From Aplysia californica (Eukaryota > Mollusca > Gastropoda > Aplysiida > Aplysiidae), in the NCBI RefSeq assembly GCF_000002075.1, contig NW_004797657.1:648728-712727 (forward strand): a stretch of DNA of 64,000 nt. The letters run 5' to 3'. The translations under genes and the position numbers were made by a program. Below, piece after piece: positions 1 through 13,586 of this stretch. Numbering within the stretch: position 1 is the first letter of the stretch; each line of letters begins with the position of its first letter. The notes beneath the pieces are model-generated. The model had not been told where the DNA came from and made no database searches. It saw nothing but the letters and a program-made list of their open reading frames with translations.

Positions 1-837
1 CCCCCCCAGTTAAATCACACCAGAGGATACACAACACGCATAGAGTACAGCATTTAGCATAAATATTTAGTCGCAACATAAATCAATATAATTAAACTAA
101 ATAGGAGCATCGAGTTCCAATTATTTGTGGACAGTGTCAACAGTTTTCCCACCATTAAAAAAAAATCAAATCTGCACCTAGCTTAATTATATCTCACTTG
201 ACATGGACTACATAAAGCATGTCAAATAATAATAGCTCTGTTTAGTTTTATCTGTGAACCACTCTAAAAAACCTGGTAGCTTCCAAAGTTATTTGCAGAA
301 AATCAACAAACAAGAGGAATTTCGGTAGGCCTATCTACTGTGTCATTTACTCAGATGGCCCGCCTTTGTGATACAATTCTATAGTTCTAGATCTAGATTA
401 AATGCTAAAGCACAGCCTCTTTTTAAAAAAAGTTGCAATCCTCATAAGAATCCTCGGCACCGTTTCAAAGAATCAAAGATCAGCTCACACAAATCTCAAC
501 AATGAAAACTTTGAAAGCATTCAAACACCTTGGTATAATGATGTATTATAATGAATGGATTCTAGATCTAGATCTAGACCTAATTGAACAATTATGAGGA
601 ACACAGTCAGGTAAAACTCAAGAGCATATTTTTAAAAAGTTTTTAAAAAGACAGTTGTAATGCACTAAGACTAACTAGCCTACAGTGTTGCTCTAGATTT
701 TACGTGGGAGATGAATCCAGAAACGTGTTCTGCGCCGCTTACACAGTTGCTAGGCAATGGTGCCTGTTCGACTTTCTTTTAAAGAAGAGGTGTATTAATT
801 TCTGCAAAACACAGCAATACGTCCAGAATTCCCATGG

Positions 838-1025
838 TCACGTGACGTTGAGTCACGGTTGGCCTAGCCTCGGCCGAGGCGAGCCTATTTTTATTGAGGT
901 TCTGCTCCCTTACGTTTTTTTGTTTTTTTCTTTTCCTCCTGCCCCTCCCTCCCCCAGTTCCAATCCCCAGCCAATCAGAACGTTGAACACATTTTCTCGG
1001 GTAAACTAGGTCTACTATCCAATCA
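838..1025 (+). promoter_or_regulatory. Putative promoter of the TALE homeobox gene
   Basis: About 300-490 bp before the chosen start codon there is a cluster of classic promoter motifs. TCACGTGA (E-box palindrome) lies at 838-845 and runs into TGACGT at 843-848. An AP-1-type TGAGTCA lies at 849-855. Two identical CCAATCA boxes lie at 971-977 and 1019-1025. The surrounding 700-1200 is richer in G+C than the flanks. No TATA box is evident. The motifs are seen directly; promoter function is inferred. A weak donor-like GGAG/GTAGG near 1191 and a pyrimidine-rich acceptor ending at about 1288 hint at a small 5'UTR intron. Confidence 0.4.
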
Positions 1026-1324
1026 CAGAAACTTTACAAGTTAGCCTAGCCCAACGAAGAGACAGCACGCGAAACAGCTGTATGGGCGCAGTATTTCAAC
1101 GGGAGCAGAATGTAAATCTAGGACACTTCAAGTTGGGTTCTTCATTATGACGTTGTTGGAAGAAGAGTGTCCCACAGCACAGGAAAGGAGGTAGGAGACA
1201 AAGCGTACTATGACAATCTAAATAAATAGCATTGAAAGGATTTCAGTCTCGGCTACAGCTTGAAGTCACTGGTTTTCTTTCCCTTAGGCCTAGTATAACA
1301 AGCTGCCTGATCCTAGCAGTCGAC

Positions 1325-4300
1325 ATGACCGATTTAGACATGACCGCGGGAAAGGCTTGTGGCGTCCAGACCTCCGAAAAGAATGTAAGCCCAAAAGAAA
1401 ACCGCAAACAACTTACCCAAACGGTTTGCTTAGAAGTGGAGGGGCTAGACCTTAATGACAACGTCGTGTCCGAAAAAGAGGAATATATTTCTAACGACGA
1501 CTCCAGTCCCGGTGAAGGTATGCACATATCGACATCTGTTAGTGCCGTGGACGCAGTATGTAAATTAAAGCCTCATGTTGATGAAATAAAGCCTCGCGTC
1601 GTCATTAATGACGATGAGGACACAACAGTAGATCAAACAGAGTCAGACAACAAAGTCAGCAACAGCAGTTCGCAACTGGCTGTTATCAAAGTCGAAGAAT
1701 GTTCTCTTTCAGATATGAATGAGAATCAGAGTGCACACACTCCTGAACAATTTGACTCTCAGCAAAAATTTAATAGGCCTATTTCCACTTCCAGACCAAG
1801 CCCTGATGAGCCTGTTATAATTGACCTTGATGATTATAGTAGGAACAATATAAAATGTTTAAGAGCAGAAAACAATGAGGATCCTCGAATCCCGGATAAA
1901 TGCTTACATAAGTCTGTTAATGAGCCTTTTCCTTCTGATCCCAGGAGGATGACAGACAGCCCAAAATTAGATTTTTTATCAGACAAGACTGCTTTTTTTA
2001 TGATTGAACAAGATGAATCTTCACACTCTGACATTAACCATTATCTTCAAGTGCAACCATCTATTTTTTATGACAGTGACAATGAAAAATTTGATGGACT
2101 GTCAGAACAAAGAGGGTTTCATAGTCCAAACAGCCAAGCAATGCTGAAAGAATTGAATAGCACAGATGTCATTGAACCTTGCAACAATTGGGAAATCAGT
2201 TCTATTTTCTCAAATCTTAAAGAGTACCAGTATCCATTTCTGGATGATGGAAACATTTTGCAAGTCGCCCAAAACATCTCACCAACAGTCAAGTTAAATC
2301 TCAAACATGATGAACCAGAAGGGTCAGGTGTTGATAGTGGTGTATTTGGCATGTCAATTTGTGAAACAAGCTGTGGTTTTCCTGTGGAGAATATTAACAT
2401 TCCTGTAGAGAATAATGCTGACACGTCATACTTTTTAGATGAGAAAGAGCTAAAGCTGTCTTGCATTGACAGTGCTATTGGTTCAGAGAGCTGCACTGAT
2501 TCAGCATTAATGAATGAAACTGAAGGTGACAAAATTGATTCTCATTCAGTATTTCAGTTAGCCAGCAATTTTGAATATGGTATGGGGAATTTAACACACT
2601 CAACAATTTCCTCACAAGGAATACACCATCAGGCAGTTGACCCTGAGGAACAGTCGCCCAATTTGGCGTTTTTCCCCTGCAAAACAGTCGCAACTCCAGA
2701 TGATGTTGCCCTCTTCGATCCAAACAATAAATCTGGTTATTACTACAGTCAGTACCCAAACTATGACAGCTATTACCATCAGAACACATCCAATTGTCCT
2801 GCTCACACCAGTGGCACTCAGTGGGGCGCAGCAGAATTGGCAAATGACAGTCTCCTCCCAGTGTCCTCAAAGGTGAATTCTTGGTTCGCTCCACCATCTG
2901 GTAACCTCACTAATGACAGTGTAATGCCAGAGTTGGTTCAGTATTTGCCTGCCAATGCACAAGACGATGAGGAGACAGACGATGCTGATGAATTTGACAA
3001 TATCCCAGTAACATTCCCCAAAACATTTGAAGAGGATGTTCCTCAATACTTTGCCAGCCCTGGTTCAGTAGCTTCCACATCCTGCTTTAGTACTGACAGC
3101 TCTTTACTGCAAGAATACAGCCCTTCTTCTGTGTCTCAGCCACCTTCTGCTTCGAGCACGCCTGGGGTGACAGAGACTAAATCCGACCCCAACACTGACT
3201 TTTTCGGCTCATGGCATGTGCCTCAAACTGTTCTTCCGCACCTTGATATAAGCAAAACGCTCTGCCCACCTATGGCAGTACCAAACTGTTCTCTTTCAAG
3301 GGAACAGATAGATCCAAGTCTGTTGCACTTTGGTCTCAACCAGAACACGAAGCGACCGTTCCCTTCAATGGCTGATGCCATGCGCTCAGCTCGCTCATCT
3401 CGCTCTGGCACCAAAAAAGGGGTTGACAGTGACAAGCCCTATGCTCGCTCTAACGGTCGCCAGCGTAAAAACCAGATTCAGTCAGCAAAGATTTCTACTT
3501 CAACCCCCAAAAGCAAAGGGAAGAAAAAGGCCTCTGCTAAGACAAAAAGTGACTCATTGGAGCAGGCAACAAATGACGAGGAAGATAGGCTGGAGGGTGA
3601 TGAATTGGTGGCGAATCGTGCTCGTCATAATGAACCACTGAGACAGCATGCTGTTTGCATTATGCTTCAGTGGTTCTACCGAAATGTTGACAACCCCTAC
3701 CCAAGCAAAGCAGACAAAGAGGCTATGGCAAGAGAAGGAGGAATCACAGAAAATCAGGTCAGTGCATGTTTTATTTTGGGAATAATCTTATATCAACAAA
3801 ATTAAATTTTAAAGAACTTTCCAGACATCATTGGTGTTTACAATTGAGCTTTCTAACAGCATTTCTCACATCGATGAACTATGGTGTAAGGCTCCATACT
3901 TCATTTTTCAAAATGGTCTTACAATAAGCAGTTGATGTGAACTTGTCAGAATTTTATTTTGAAGGGAATTAATACTAGACAGTAACCTCAGGCTTTTTGA
4001 AGAGACCAAAAAATGTAAGGAACTACAGACACTAAGCCCCTGAAGGAAAAAAGGCAAATTATATTAACAGTAGGCCCTAGCTACAATAGGAACACTGGCA
4101 CCGAGGTGATGTCCCTGCTTTAGCTCAGCCGAATTCGATCACAGATTAGGGTCAAATTTACTGTAACCAAGGATGAATAAGGGATCGCTTTTATTGAACA
4201 GATTATCAACTGCCATTGTCAACTTACAACTACTGTGGGTCATGTAGATGCAATTTGCCAGGTATGATATTATTTTGATTCATTTGCTCTTTTTCTGCTT

Positions 4301-5407
4301 TCTTGTCCCCTTGTTTTAGGATTTTGTCGATGGTCTCGAATGCCTGCTATAAAAGAACTTTTTTACTATACCACATTAAATACACCATCGGAGATTGCAC
4401 TCTGGGATTTATTATAAGCCTGCTATAAGCCGAAATCCTGTTATAACTTCGACTGTTACTGTCATAATAATTAAATATGGGTCCCCCTGCATGTTTCCAG
4501 CAGCATAGATCTGCAGCATTTTTTTTCTTTAAATTGTTTTGGTAATTTTAAGTTTGCTAATGATACTCCGAGGAAAAAAGGTGTATTAATTTCTTTAGAC
4601 TAGACACTTACAAAATAGTATGGGATTTACACACCTATCAACACTATTACTTTATTTAAGAAGAGGCGTAACCTTTGAATGTATACTGTCTGTCTACGAT
4701 AGGTCTGTGCCTAATGGGAGTCTTGAACACCCACAAAATTACCCGAGTTCAAGAAACTCACTCTGGAATTTAAACCAGGGCCATCTGTTCCATAGTCAAG
4801 CATGATACCAAGCTAATGGAGTGCCCACACTTACAAATGAAAGTAGAATGTTTGTAATATAGGAAGTTTATGTGCTCACACTGTCACTTATTACACGGGG
4901 AGAGGGGGTTGGCTCTAATGGATTTGTATTATAAAATTTTATTGTTTTTCGGTGATAACAAAAAAAAAAAAAGAACAAAACCGTTTTGAACAACGAAGGC
5001 TTAATCACTTTTACTTATATATTGTACTTGAAAGGTCAATAAAAAAATTGTACATTAAACCCCCCCCCCCCCCCCAAAGAAAAAATAAAAAAATTCACCT
5101 TTATCTCAAAAGGTAGAGGCAGGAGCCTTAATTTCAATGCTTCAGAATTTTCTTTTTTTGTTCATTTTAAATCTTATTTTAATTGCTTCTATAATGTGGG
5201 TTTCAGGTGAAATCTTGGTTTGCAAACAAGAGAAACCGAACCAACAATACCAAACCGAAGGTGCAGAAGCGTGCCATGGAAGAAAAACTGATGGAGGTGT
5301 GCAAGGACTTGAAACGGAATCATCACAACCCAATGGCAGACAACACTCACATCATTCAACAGCTGTCAGGGATTATACAGCATTATCAAACTGCCAAGCA
5401 AGAATGA
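1325..5407 (+). CDS. TALE-class homeobox transcription factor (2 coding exons)
   Basis: Coding exons are 1325-3757 and 5207-5407, joined in phase 0 (donor CAG/GTCAGT, acceptor TTTCAG/GTG), giving 877 residues. The product should be a nuclear DNA-binding regulator. The C-terminal homeodomain (about residues 764-828) has the TALE three-residue loop extension with the NPYPSKADKE motif and a recognition helix VKSWFANKRNR. The intron splits it between Q and V at a position common in TALE genes. The other ~760 residues are low-complexity, Ser/Asp/Glu-rich, with an acidic DEETDDADEFDN patch and a basic KSKGKKK run just before the homeodomain. I recognise no MEIS/PKNOX, PBC or TGIF domain in them. 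WFANKR differs from PBX (WFGNKR) and MEIS/TGIF (WFINAR). It may belong to the spiralian-expanded TALE genes (SPILE type), but this is inference. I chose ATG 1325; the in-frame ATG at 1232 lies before a good splice acceptor at 1288 and is probably intronic or 5'UTR. Confidence 0.85.
3758..5206 (+). other. Intron of the TALE homeobox gene
   Basis: A single 1,449-bp intron divides the homeodomain between helix 2 and helix 3. It is AT-rich and holds a degenerate SINE at about 4600-4820, an A-run near 4959-4972 and a C-run at about 5061-5077. At 4340-4460 there are diverged CCTGCTATAAGCC-like words that resemble decayed pogo/Tigger ends. No further exon is visible. Confidence 0.7.
4600..4820 (-). 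repeat. Degenerate tRNA-derived SINE
   Basis: Read on the - strand it starts with a tRNA-like head: an A-box-like block around TAGCTTGGTATCATGC and a B-box-like GGTTTAAATTCC. The 3' part carries TTATTTAAGAAGAGGCG on the + strand, a word shared with the SINE near 19.47 kb. It is too divergent to be a functional tRNA. Confidence 0.45.
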
Positions 5408-5573
5408 CCAGTGTGCAAGGCTGTTGGAGCCTTTCACTTTCAACATTTTGGTATAGCATTTATCCCTTTTTCCCTTCACTATTCCTTATGGGGATTTTGG
5501 TTATCAACTGACTTTTGATTTTGTGTTTTTGGGGGAGGGGGGTGGGGTGGATGGATAAGGTTTTTTTTGTGTG

Positions 5574-5579
5574 ATTAAA
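5574..5579 (+). terminator. Candidate poly(A) signal of the TALE gene
   Basis: ATTAAA lies 167 bp after the stop codon. It is the first variant polyadenylation hexamer downstream. The AT-rich sequence beyond contains many alternatives, so the true 3' end is unknown. Confidence 0.3.
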
Positions 5580-8500
5580 GAATGAAAAGTATTGAAAAAT
5601 ATAGCCAACTGTTACTTACATCAGTATTTTTGAATGAGTTTTCAGTTTGTGTTTTTACATTATTGGCAATAGTTTTCAAAGTAGTGGACACAAATTAACT
5701 GCTTTCGTCTTTAGGTTATTTTTTTATGATTTCTTTCCTTAACAAAAAAAATACAATGTAATAAGATTCTTACAATATACTGTAAAAAATAATGCTTTTC
5801 AGTAAAGCTTAGGGTGTCACTTCTCGTGTCTTTTTCATTTTAATACTTTGTTGCCTCATAGTGAAGTGTTTGTGTTTGATTAATTATGATGTGATGAGTG
5901 TAACAGTGACACTCATGATCCTATGTGCAATTTTGATGTCATATCTGCCTAACCTCTGTTCTTCTCTTGATGTTAGTTGAATTTGAGAGTAATTAAATCT
6001 TCCTTCTTGATCTGTGATAATCATGTTGTATGGTAGAGAGAGTTTGCCAGGTTTATTATGTGTTCTCATTTGACTTGTTAAAATGTTATGTGGATCCACA
6101 GACATTTCATGGTTGTTTGTTTACCTTTTGAAAAATCTGGTGATTAAGACCAGGATGTTTTTTATTGGATGGAGTTGGAGAGAACTCTCAAATTTTGAGT
6201 GTCATAATATATGCTCTTTCTCCGTGCTTTGGAGAGACAGTGAGAATGAGGTGAATAAGTATGTACCAAATGGGTTTTTGAATTTCATTAGTGTTAACAA
6301 TTAACATCCTAAAAACAATTCTTTTTTTTTTCAAAAATACAAAGGGACTTGATTCATGATTGGATAAAAAGCAACAGCTTGAGTGTTAACAAGTATAATT
6401 TTTGTATTGAACAGAACATGACAATCTACTAAACAAAAGTAGCCATAGAGGTAGCAGTGTTTTCTGAAGTGCCATACTGGAAGTCTATAAGCACAGACGG
6501 AGCTAAATATGTTTGTTGTTAGTAAAGAAGTGAACATCTAATTCTAAAGGCTGAAATGAGGAGTTTCCCCAAACTCCTTACTTGCCTGTATTCAATATTG
6601 CTTGTAATGATCTCTATGGCAAATGTTTCAGACAATTTCAATCTGAAATTTAGTCTGTAGAAGGATCACACATTTTGTGGCCCAATTCTTTATAAATAGA
6701 TCTATAGACTATCCCCAGTCTGAACTTGTAAACTTATTGGAACAGGTAAAAATTTGAGTCGAAATACAATTGGATAATTTATCCGTTATAACCCTGTTCC
6801 CTCTACATTTTGTTGCTTGATCACAACTTGTTTCAGATATTTTCTCATTGGTACTGAGTTCATAAATAGAAGCACATAATTATCTCTTGGCTTGCATGAA
6901 TTATAGAAGGGTGTCATTTAAGATTCAGCTGCTTTACTAATCTTCTTTCTCATAAGGTCTTATGCTGAGTTTGAAATGATATGCGTTAATTCATGTGAAC
7001 TGTGACAATTGACTTTTTTATACATGTATATTTCCCTTCTTTTTCGGTCGATGATAAATGATGGCATGAAGTAACATGTCTATCCAAAATGCCTCACAAA
7101 AATGCAAGTTTGTTTTCAAAGTATGAATTTTTGTTTTTGAGCTTTCACAGAAGGTATTTCACATAACAACTAGATCTATGCCTGTCAGCGGGAAATAATC
7201 ATGTTGATTTCTCCGACAAGTATTGAATTTTTCCACATTTTTAGCCCCGACATTCTTTATAAAAGCATTTTGTCTGGCTTGTCTGTGTCATAATTGTAGA
7301 ACAAATTTAGCTTGGTATGTCTTTTCTTTGACAGACTGCAGTTCAGCCAAGATTTCTGGGGGGGACTGCAACATAGTTTATTGATTTCTTAGAGATTGTC
7401 TGACCTGAGGACTTTTTCAAATGTTTAATTAATACAAAAACTTATCATGTCATATTACATGTAGGCCTATATGATGGTACAGTAATTCCAGGTTCAGAAA
7501 TGCTGCTCATTCCGATTACTGTCATGATATTTGAATTGAGGACATGACTTTTGACTACTTTGTGCGGAATTTGGGTTGGTTCCAGTTTCCTTATCCAATG
7601 ATTTTCTTGAGAACCTAAATAGGTTAACTCTGAAAATGTTCCCAATATAGACTACAAATGAATATTTTATCTATGAAATCAGCTCAACTTTTTCATTGTT
7701 GATCTTTAATCAAAATTCAAAGAATATCTTTGCTGTCTTTTTTAAAGGGAAGACTATACATGATTGTATGAATAACGTACTGAATACATAGTCACCCCTT
7801 CATTGTCAAACTCATCATTGACATTATCAGGAAAGAAAAATGAAAATGAAACGCTGGTGGTTTTTGTTTTTGTCCCAGTTTGAGATTGTGCAGAATGTTT
7901 GTACAGAAAGTTCATAGTGCCCCACCTAATTAAATGCTCTTTTTGGAAATGGAGTTGAGTCACATATGTACAGAGGAGAGTAGTTGACTCTGAGAGTTTG
8001 TGGTGGGGTGAGGCAATGAAGTGGTTCAGAAGAGACTTGAAAAGACTGCTAGATCCCTCTTTTCATTTATTGTGATATTCTTGTTCTATGCAAAATTGTT
8101 TCATAATGGTCATGGAACTCAGATTTTAAATTGGTAACAAATTTGCAGAACTCAGCTCTGGTGCTTTATTGTATTTTTACTTTTAATATCCAGTTGTATG
8201 CAGAGTGCTGGTGTGTTGTATATGTGATGCTCAAGCAATTAGTTTATTGTGATATATCTTGGTTTGTCAGTCACACATTTACATGTCGGCCTTGAAGGCA
8301 CTTTGTACAAAAAATACCAAATACTGCCACCTTTGTGATATAAATGTTTGGTGCAGGCATTGTAAAATTCTTCACTCTTTTAAAAAATTGTGTTCTGGTT
8401 CTTTCCCCCCGCTGCTACTGTTCAGTTTTCCTTGTTTGTATAACCTTTTACTTTTTCATATCTTATTGGTGTCCATTCACTGTTACTTTCACCCTGTTTT

Positions 8501-10262
8501 CGAAGAGGTGATTTAAAGGAGACCCCACTTGCAAAAAAAAAAAAAGAATGTCTCCAAATGGTTTATTTTTTCTCATAGTAAATTTTTGGCTTATATTTAT
8601 CTATTCTAGAGTGCAACCACTAGCACACATACATTTAGATTTAGAACCTTGTTTTGTCAATTCCAAGCTTTACATATATTTTATATTTTTTGTCATCTAC
8701 CTGTAGATTTATGTCAAATGCTCTTTTTGCAGGGCCGGTCAGAACAAAGTGAAAAAGTATTTGTTGTCTAAACTGGCCATAAATCTTTTTAAAAAAAAAT
8801 AGTTTTGATTTAACAATAAATAAGGCATTATGATAACCTTAAGCTGAGCTAGCATTAGAGTTTGCTGTATGTTCCTATAAATACAGAAATATAAACTTGC
8901 CCTGAGACCTTATTCATCCTCCATGTTTTGTTTTTTTCTTAATGAAGGCAAGAAGGCCTTTTGGGGAGTGCTGAGTACAAAAGCTCCTCTGACCAGATCT
9001 GGTTGGGCATTTGTGAATTTGGTGACTCCGAAATGGAGAGATTTAGATCTATTGTTGTTTGTTTGATGCATTATTTCTAACTTCATTTCATGAAGTCTCT
9101 CACTTGTTGTTATTCTTCAAATTTTGAATAATTCATGAGAAAATGTACTTTTGTATTTGAAATTTACCCATATGCAATGCCATATTTTCATAAGCAAGTT
9201 TTGATTATCCCTGATTCCTCCCTTTGATTTGATGAGTCAGGATGAATGTAAATGTTTTCATTTTGTTCAATAACTTCACTTTCTAAAATGTTCCTAGCAT
9301 AGTATTTTGACTTTGTATTTGGTGGAGTACAGTGCTATGTGCATTGCTGGCTCTTCGGACAGAGAAAGCTTTTTCAAGAACATATCTTTCCTAAATGCCA
9401 ATGCTACCGAATGGTGGTTGTGTTTAAGCCTATATGAGCTAAAGAAGGTGGACAATTATTTTTCATGATAATTTTATTATAGTTGTCTACAAAACAATAA
9501 GTATATATTTTGTGTATCCAGCCATGCAATTTCAAACTAAAATGTGACAGAAAAGTAAAGCATGGAGTTGCTGAAAAGAACAAAAACAAAGTGCTCTGCA
9601 GGTGACTTTACAGATAACCTGTTTTTGAGATTGCATCAGAAGTTTTTGTGCAGCCATATTTTGTACTACATGTGTACATGTATTTCCACTGCACTCTATT
9701 GTAAAAAAAAGGCACTCTTTCTAAACGACTGCTATTACTAAGACTGCCGATCTCAAGTTGTAATGTTATGGCAGCACTGTCACTTTCAGCACCAAGCCAT
9801 TTGCTGTTAAGCAATTATTGTGTGTTTTATTTCGTCCCAGCTGTCAGTTAGTCACTCTCAAAAAAATTATTGGGCTTCTTGGTCTAGACTACCGATTAGG
9901 ACACAACATTTCAGAAGTTAAAATTGTCAAATAGCATCAATGCTTTCTTTTCTGAGGAGACATCAGGAAAGCCAGAGGCTGGCAGTCTTTCTGTAATTGT
10001 CACATTGTTCTGTATGTTTTGTTATCCTTAACAGTGCAAAATCAACCTGTCTTCCCAGTATAATTCTTTTGTAAAACTTTTTTTGTGATTTATGAAAAAT
10101 CTGGGTTTTAATTTGGTTTTGTTACATTGATTTTTGTTATCTTTTTCATGAATAGTATTCATCCTTTAGATAAAGCCTTCACTTTTCTTCTATATTAGCG
10201 AGTATTCATTATGGTTATGCTGTCCGCTGGGCAGCTTTGGCTTTGAAAATTGATATGTGAGG
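5580..10262. other. No gene recognised (AT-rich 3'UTR or intergenic)
   Basis: I read both strands for exons, in particular for the missing XPD C-terminus, and found none. The short open frames here have AT-rich, low-quality composition and no family resemblance. Part of this stretch could be a long 3'UTR of the TALE gene. Confidence 0.5.
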
Positions 10263-10678
10263 CAGCGTGGTGAAATCAGGCGCTCGTCAAAATAATGAAA
10301 TTGAAGATACCTGCATGTTTCCGAATGTTTGGCAATTTTAATTTAAAAATTTGTTTTTTGGCTCAACACCCTTTTAAAAACACATTTCTGTGTTGATATT
10401 CTGAAAAGCATTGGTTAAAGGCATACAAACTCTAAATTTTCAGTTTCCAAAGACTCTCAAGCTTGGGAAATCACCAAAGTTTGTCGGCCATTTTCTTGCT
10501 GAACTGAACCCCTATACCCCTGAAACCAGGAAACCCTCACCTCCTTAAGTTGCAAATATCTCCACTTTTATTCAAATGGGTATTTTTTTTCATCAAAACA
10601 TTGATTAATGAACAAGCTTTAAAACAGAACCCATACCTCTACTTGCATAAAAATTGACGAGCGTCTGATTCCACTGTG
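10263..10678. mobile_element. MITE-like element with CGCTCGTCAA inverted ends
   Basis: The left end CAGCGTGGTGAAATCAGGCG continues into CTCGTCAA. The complement of the right end reads CACAGTGGAATCAGACG and continues into CTCGTCAA. The ~25-bp inverted ends match apart from a 2-bp gap and a few substitutions. The interior has no coding frame. No clear target duplication is seen and the superfamily is unknown. Confidence 0.55.
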
Positions 10679-12815
10679 TCATGGCGCATATGTCTGTATC
10701 AAAATTAGAACATTTGTAATATTATTGTGTGTTTTTTTACCATACCATGCAGTGTCAATGCAAACAGTTTTTATCATTTGTTCATCACAAGATGTGATGT
10801 TCACATAACACCTGAAATGATTTTGTTTCCATCCTATTTTTCTCAATGGTACTTTTTTCTCTCTAAGTTTTACTTTTTAAAATGATTCACTTCATCGCTC
10901 TTTTCCTCCTCTACAGGCCAATTTCATTTCACAGTGTCCAACTATGCACTGACTTACACATGTTGTGCAAATTGAGTAACCAGAATTTTTTATATTTTTT
11001 ACAAAGATTTTTTTTGGTCATGCTTATGTGAATGACGATCCACCAAAACATTTTCAGTTTCTTGACAAACATACTGTACTGTAAGCATAGTTGTTTTCTA
11101 GGAGAATATTTCTCTGGCTCAGTTTTTCTAATTTATTTATCAGTGTAGAATACAACAATACCATGCATTTTTAACAAATTTGATCCTCACCTGAAACACA
11201 GGGTTGCTGATTTCATAATAAAATGTTGATTTCTAGTCTATATACAGATCTTCAGTGTTCAAATCTTCGTTGTCATTAGTTGTATTTGATCTGGTAAAAA
11301 TTTCTTTGTGTGAACTAATGGCTGTGAACCTACTTAACATAAACTACTCTGAACCACCAATAAGAAAATATCAGTCTATCTTTCTTTTTCTCTCCTGCGT
11401 TATGTTAATTTTTGTCAAACCGAGTTTGGCTTTCCTTGAAGAAAGGCTCTGTAAGGGGAATGAGAAGCAGACCACAGTTCGAATATGCTAGGGCTCTTGT
11501 TTCTGCTTCAAAGAACCAGTACATCTCATATCTTTCAGTCAAAGTGAAACTTACACATCACACTGGAAGTCTATAAAATTTGTTCTACATGGACATGTTC
11601 CCACATATGGAGTTTGGCATGGAATTATTGATGAACCTTTGGGCTTTTTACACTTAGAATTCACATCCCCAAAAAACAAACAACATGTGAATTAACACTA
11701 AAATGCAAATTTTGTCAGCAATTTGCCAACTTTTGTCCTGTGCAATTTGAAACTCATTTTGAATGTGTGCACGATGAGTTCTCTTTGCGTACATCACACT
11801 CTTGGTAATTTTCTGTCTCTTCTGAACCTCAAACTCAGCTGTAGTGTGCTCTAATCGTCACATATAGGATGTAACTTTTTACAGAAAAAGCAAGATTTCA
11901 AAGTTGCCGTGCATCTTATCCTTAAGGTTTGAAGCTGGGACCCCCCTCATGGGTCAGGTAATCAGGTTAATAGAACCCCCCCCCCCCAACCTTTTTTGTT
12001 TTTAAAATGCTATTTATAAATGAAAAGTATTCAATCAAAGGTGATGGTGGTTTCCATGAAAAAGTTGATATATCTTATCTGATGCACATGATTTATACCA
12101 AAACGTTGGTTTTCAAGTCAACCTTAGTCTTATCCAAGCATGCATCCTATACGTGATGATTTTTTTGGTAAATGGGAGGGAATAACAACGAAGACCAAGA
12201 CCAACCAGCTTAGCCAGGACAGTTAGGCTATAAGAACAACAGAAGACAAGTCTTAACATGTCTTATGCTAAAGTCAAATCGTAATATTACCCTTTGGTTT
12301 AGCAAAAATAAACACTTCTCTGCCGCAGATGAAGCTATAGGCTAAAGCAATACTTCCGCATCAATAGCAGGTGGCTCTATAAACACATTTTTAATGGTTT
12401 GTTGAAGTTGAGTACACATCGACTTTTCATAGCATAATGTTTACACTGTCGCCAGCAATTAACATGAAGCATCCCATCGTATTTCTTTGAGATAGTAAAG
12501 AGCATGGACACTACTCTCGGGACATAAAGTTCAAACCTTTAAACCTTTGCTTGAATTATTTTTTGGTTGTAAGACTCATTTGCATGATCTTATAGACCAA
12601 AGATATGTGAACATGTTCTCAATTTTAAGAATAATAGAAAGTTAACCCATTCAAACTATATCCTGTGAATGATGCTGGTCTGTTAAAAACTCCTCACGTA
12701 GACTGAATGAAGCAGATACCCAGTTCTCAACTGGGTGGACTGTTTTCATACACTCTAAAATTCCCTTACCTCCTCTTCTCATCATAAGTTACAAAATTTG
12801 TAAGAAAGGAAAGTA
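10679..12815. other. No gene recognised
   Basis: AT-rich sequence with a C-run near 11977-11988. No exon, RNA gene or obvious repeat structure was found on either strand. Confidence 0.45.
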
Positions 12816-12982
12816 CAATGGAGTCACTTGAACCAAACACAATTAATTCCAAACACCCGTAAACCGAAAGAAATTCATTTTTTTTCCCTTCACTATTTGA
12901 GCAATTTCTCTCAACTGAACACAGGGCTAAACCAAAGAAAACCTGGCCGTCCTGCAGAGTCCAGTTTAAGTGGATTCCACTG
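12816..12982. mobile_element. Short pogo/Tigger-like MITE
   Basis: It is bounded by TA on both sides. The left end is CAATGGAGTCACTTGAACC and the complement of the right end is CAGTGGAATCCACTTAAAC. The CAGTGGAATCC-type end resembles the CAGTATAATCC ends of the elements at 38.1 and 55.4 kb. It is 167 bp long and non-coding. Confidence 0.5.
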
Positions 12983-13586
12983 TACCTGTGAAACGACTTA
13001 TTTCAATTTTTCAATCTTCATCAAAGTCTCAACACATAAATTCCATCAAAATCAGCAGAACAAGTTGCCGAAATATGCAAAAAATTTTATAGCAAAAACT
13101 GGAAATAAATTGACTAAAATCACTGTAGGTTTGGCAGTGCTTTATTTGACACATAACTTAAAACCTGCTCACCTCATTCCTGTTGAGACAGGTCTTTTCT
13201 CATTGTATCGTATTCTAGGCTTTCATCAAGTCTTTCCAAGATATTACAATAAATTTCAATTAATTGTAACTAATATCAATCTCTGTTTTCTTAACAACGT
13301 TTTGAACACAAAGCAATACAAAAAAAATTGAATAGCTATTAAAAGATGAAGAAAAATCCAAAATAAATTGATGTCTTTTCAGTTTTCCGACAAAGACCCT
13401 TCACAGACGGGAAAATGCTTTGTGGCCTTTGACCAAACCTAAGGCCACAAACTAATATTCCACTTTGTGGTAATGATCAGGAGAATGTAGACCTTTGATT
13501 TGTGAACCTTCTTAAAGTCACTGAATCAACGAAGAACACAAAGAACTTTTATTCCACTGCCAGGCCAGGGTGTGTAATGGGACTAG

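Noticed and set aside
704-1009. 101-codon open frame upstream of the TALE gene
   Set aside because: It covers the promoter-like CCAAT/E-box region and ends in low-complexity proline/serine sequence.
1232-1324. Upstream in-frame ATG extending the TALE protein by 31 residues
   Set aside because: A pyrimidine-rich splice acceptor ends at about 1288 and the added residues look non-coding; ATG 1325 is the safer start.
1243-2897. - strand open frames opposite the TALE exon
   Set aside because: They are shadows of a long coding exon; no splice signals or domain content.
12828-13331. 167-codon open frame on the + strand
   Set aside because: It starts inside a pogo-like MITE (12816-12982) and then runs through AT-rich DNA; no family resemblance.
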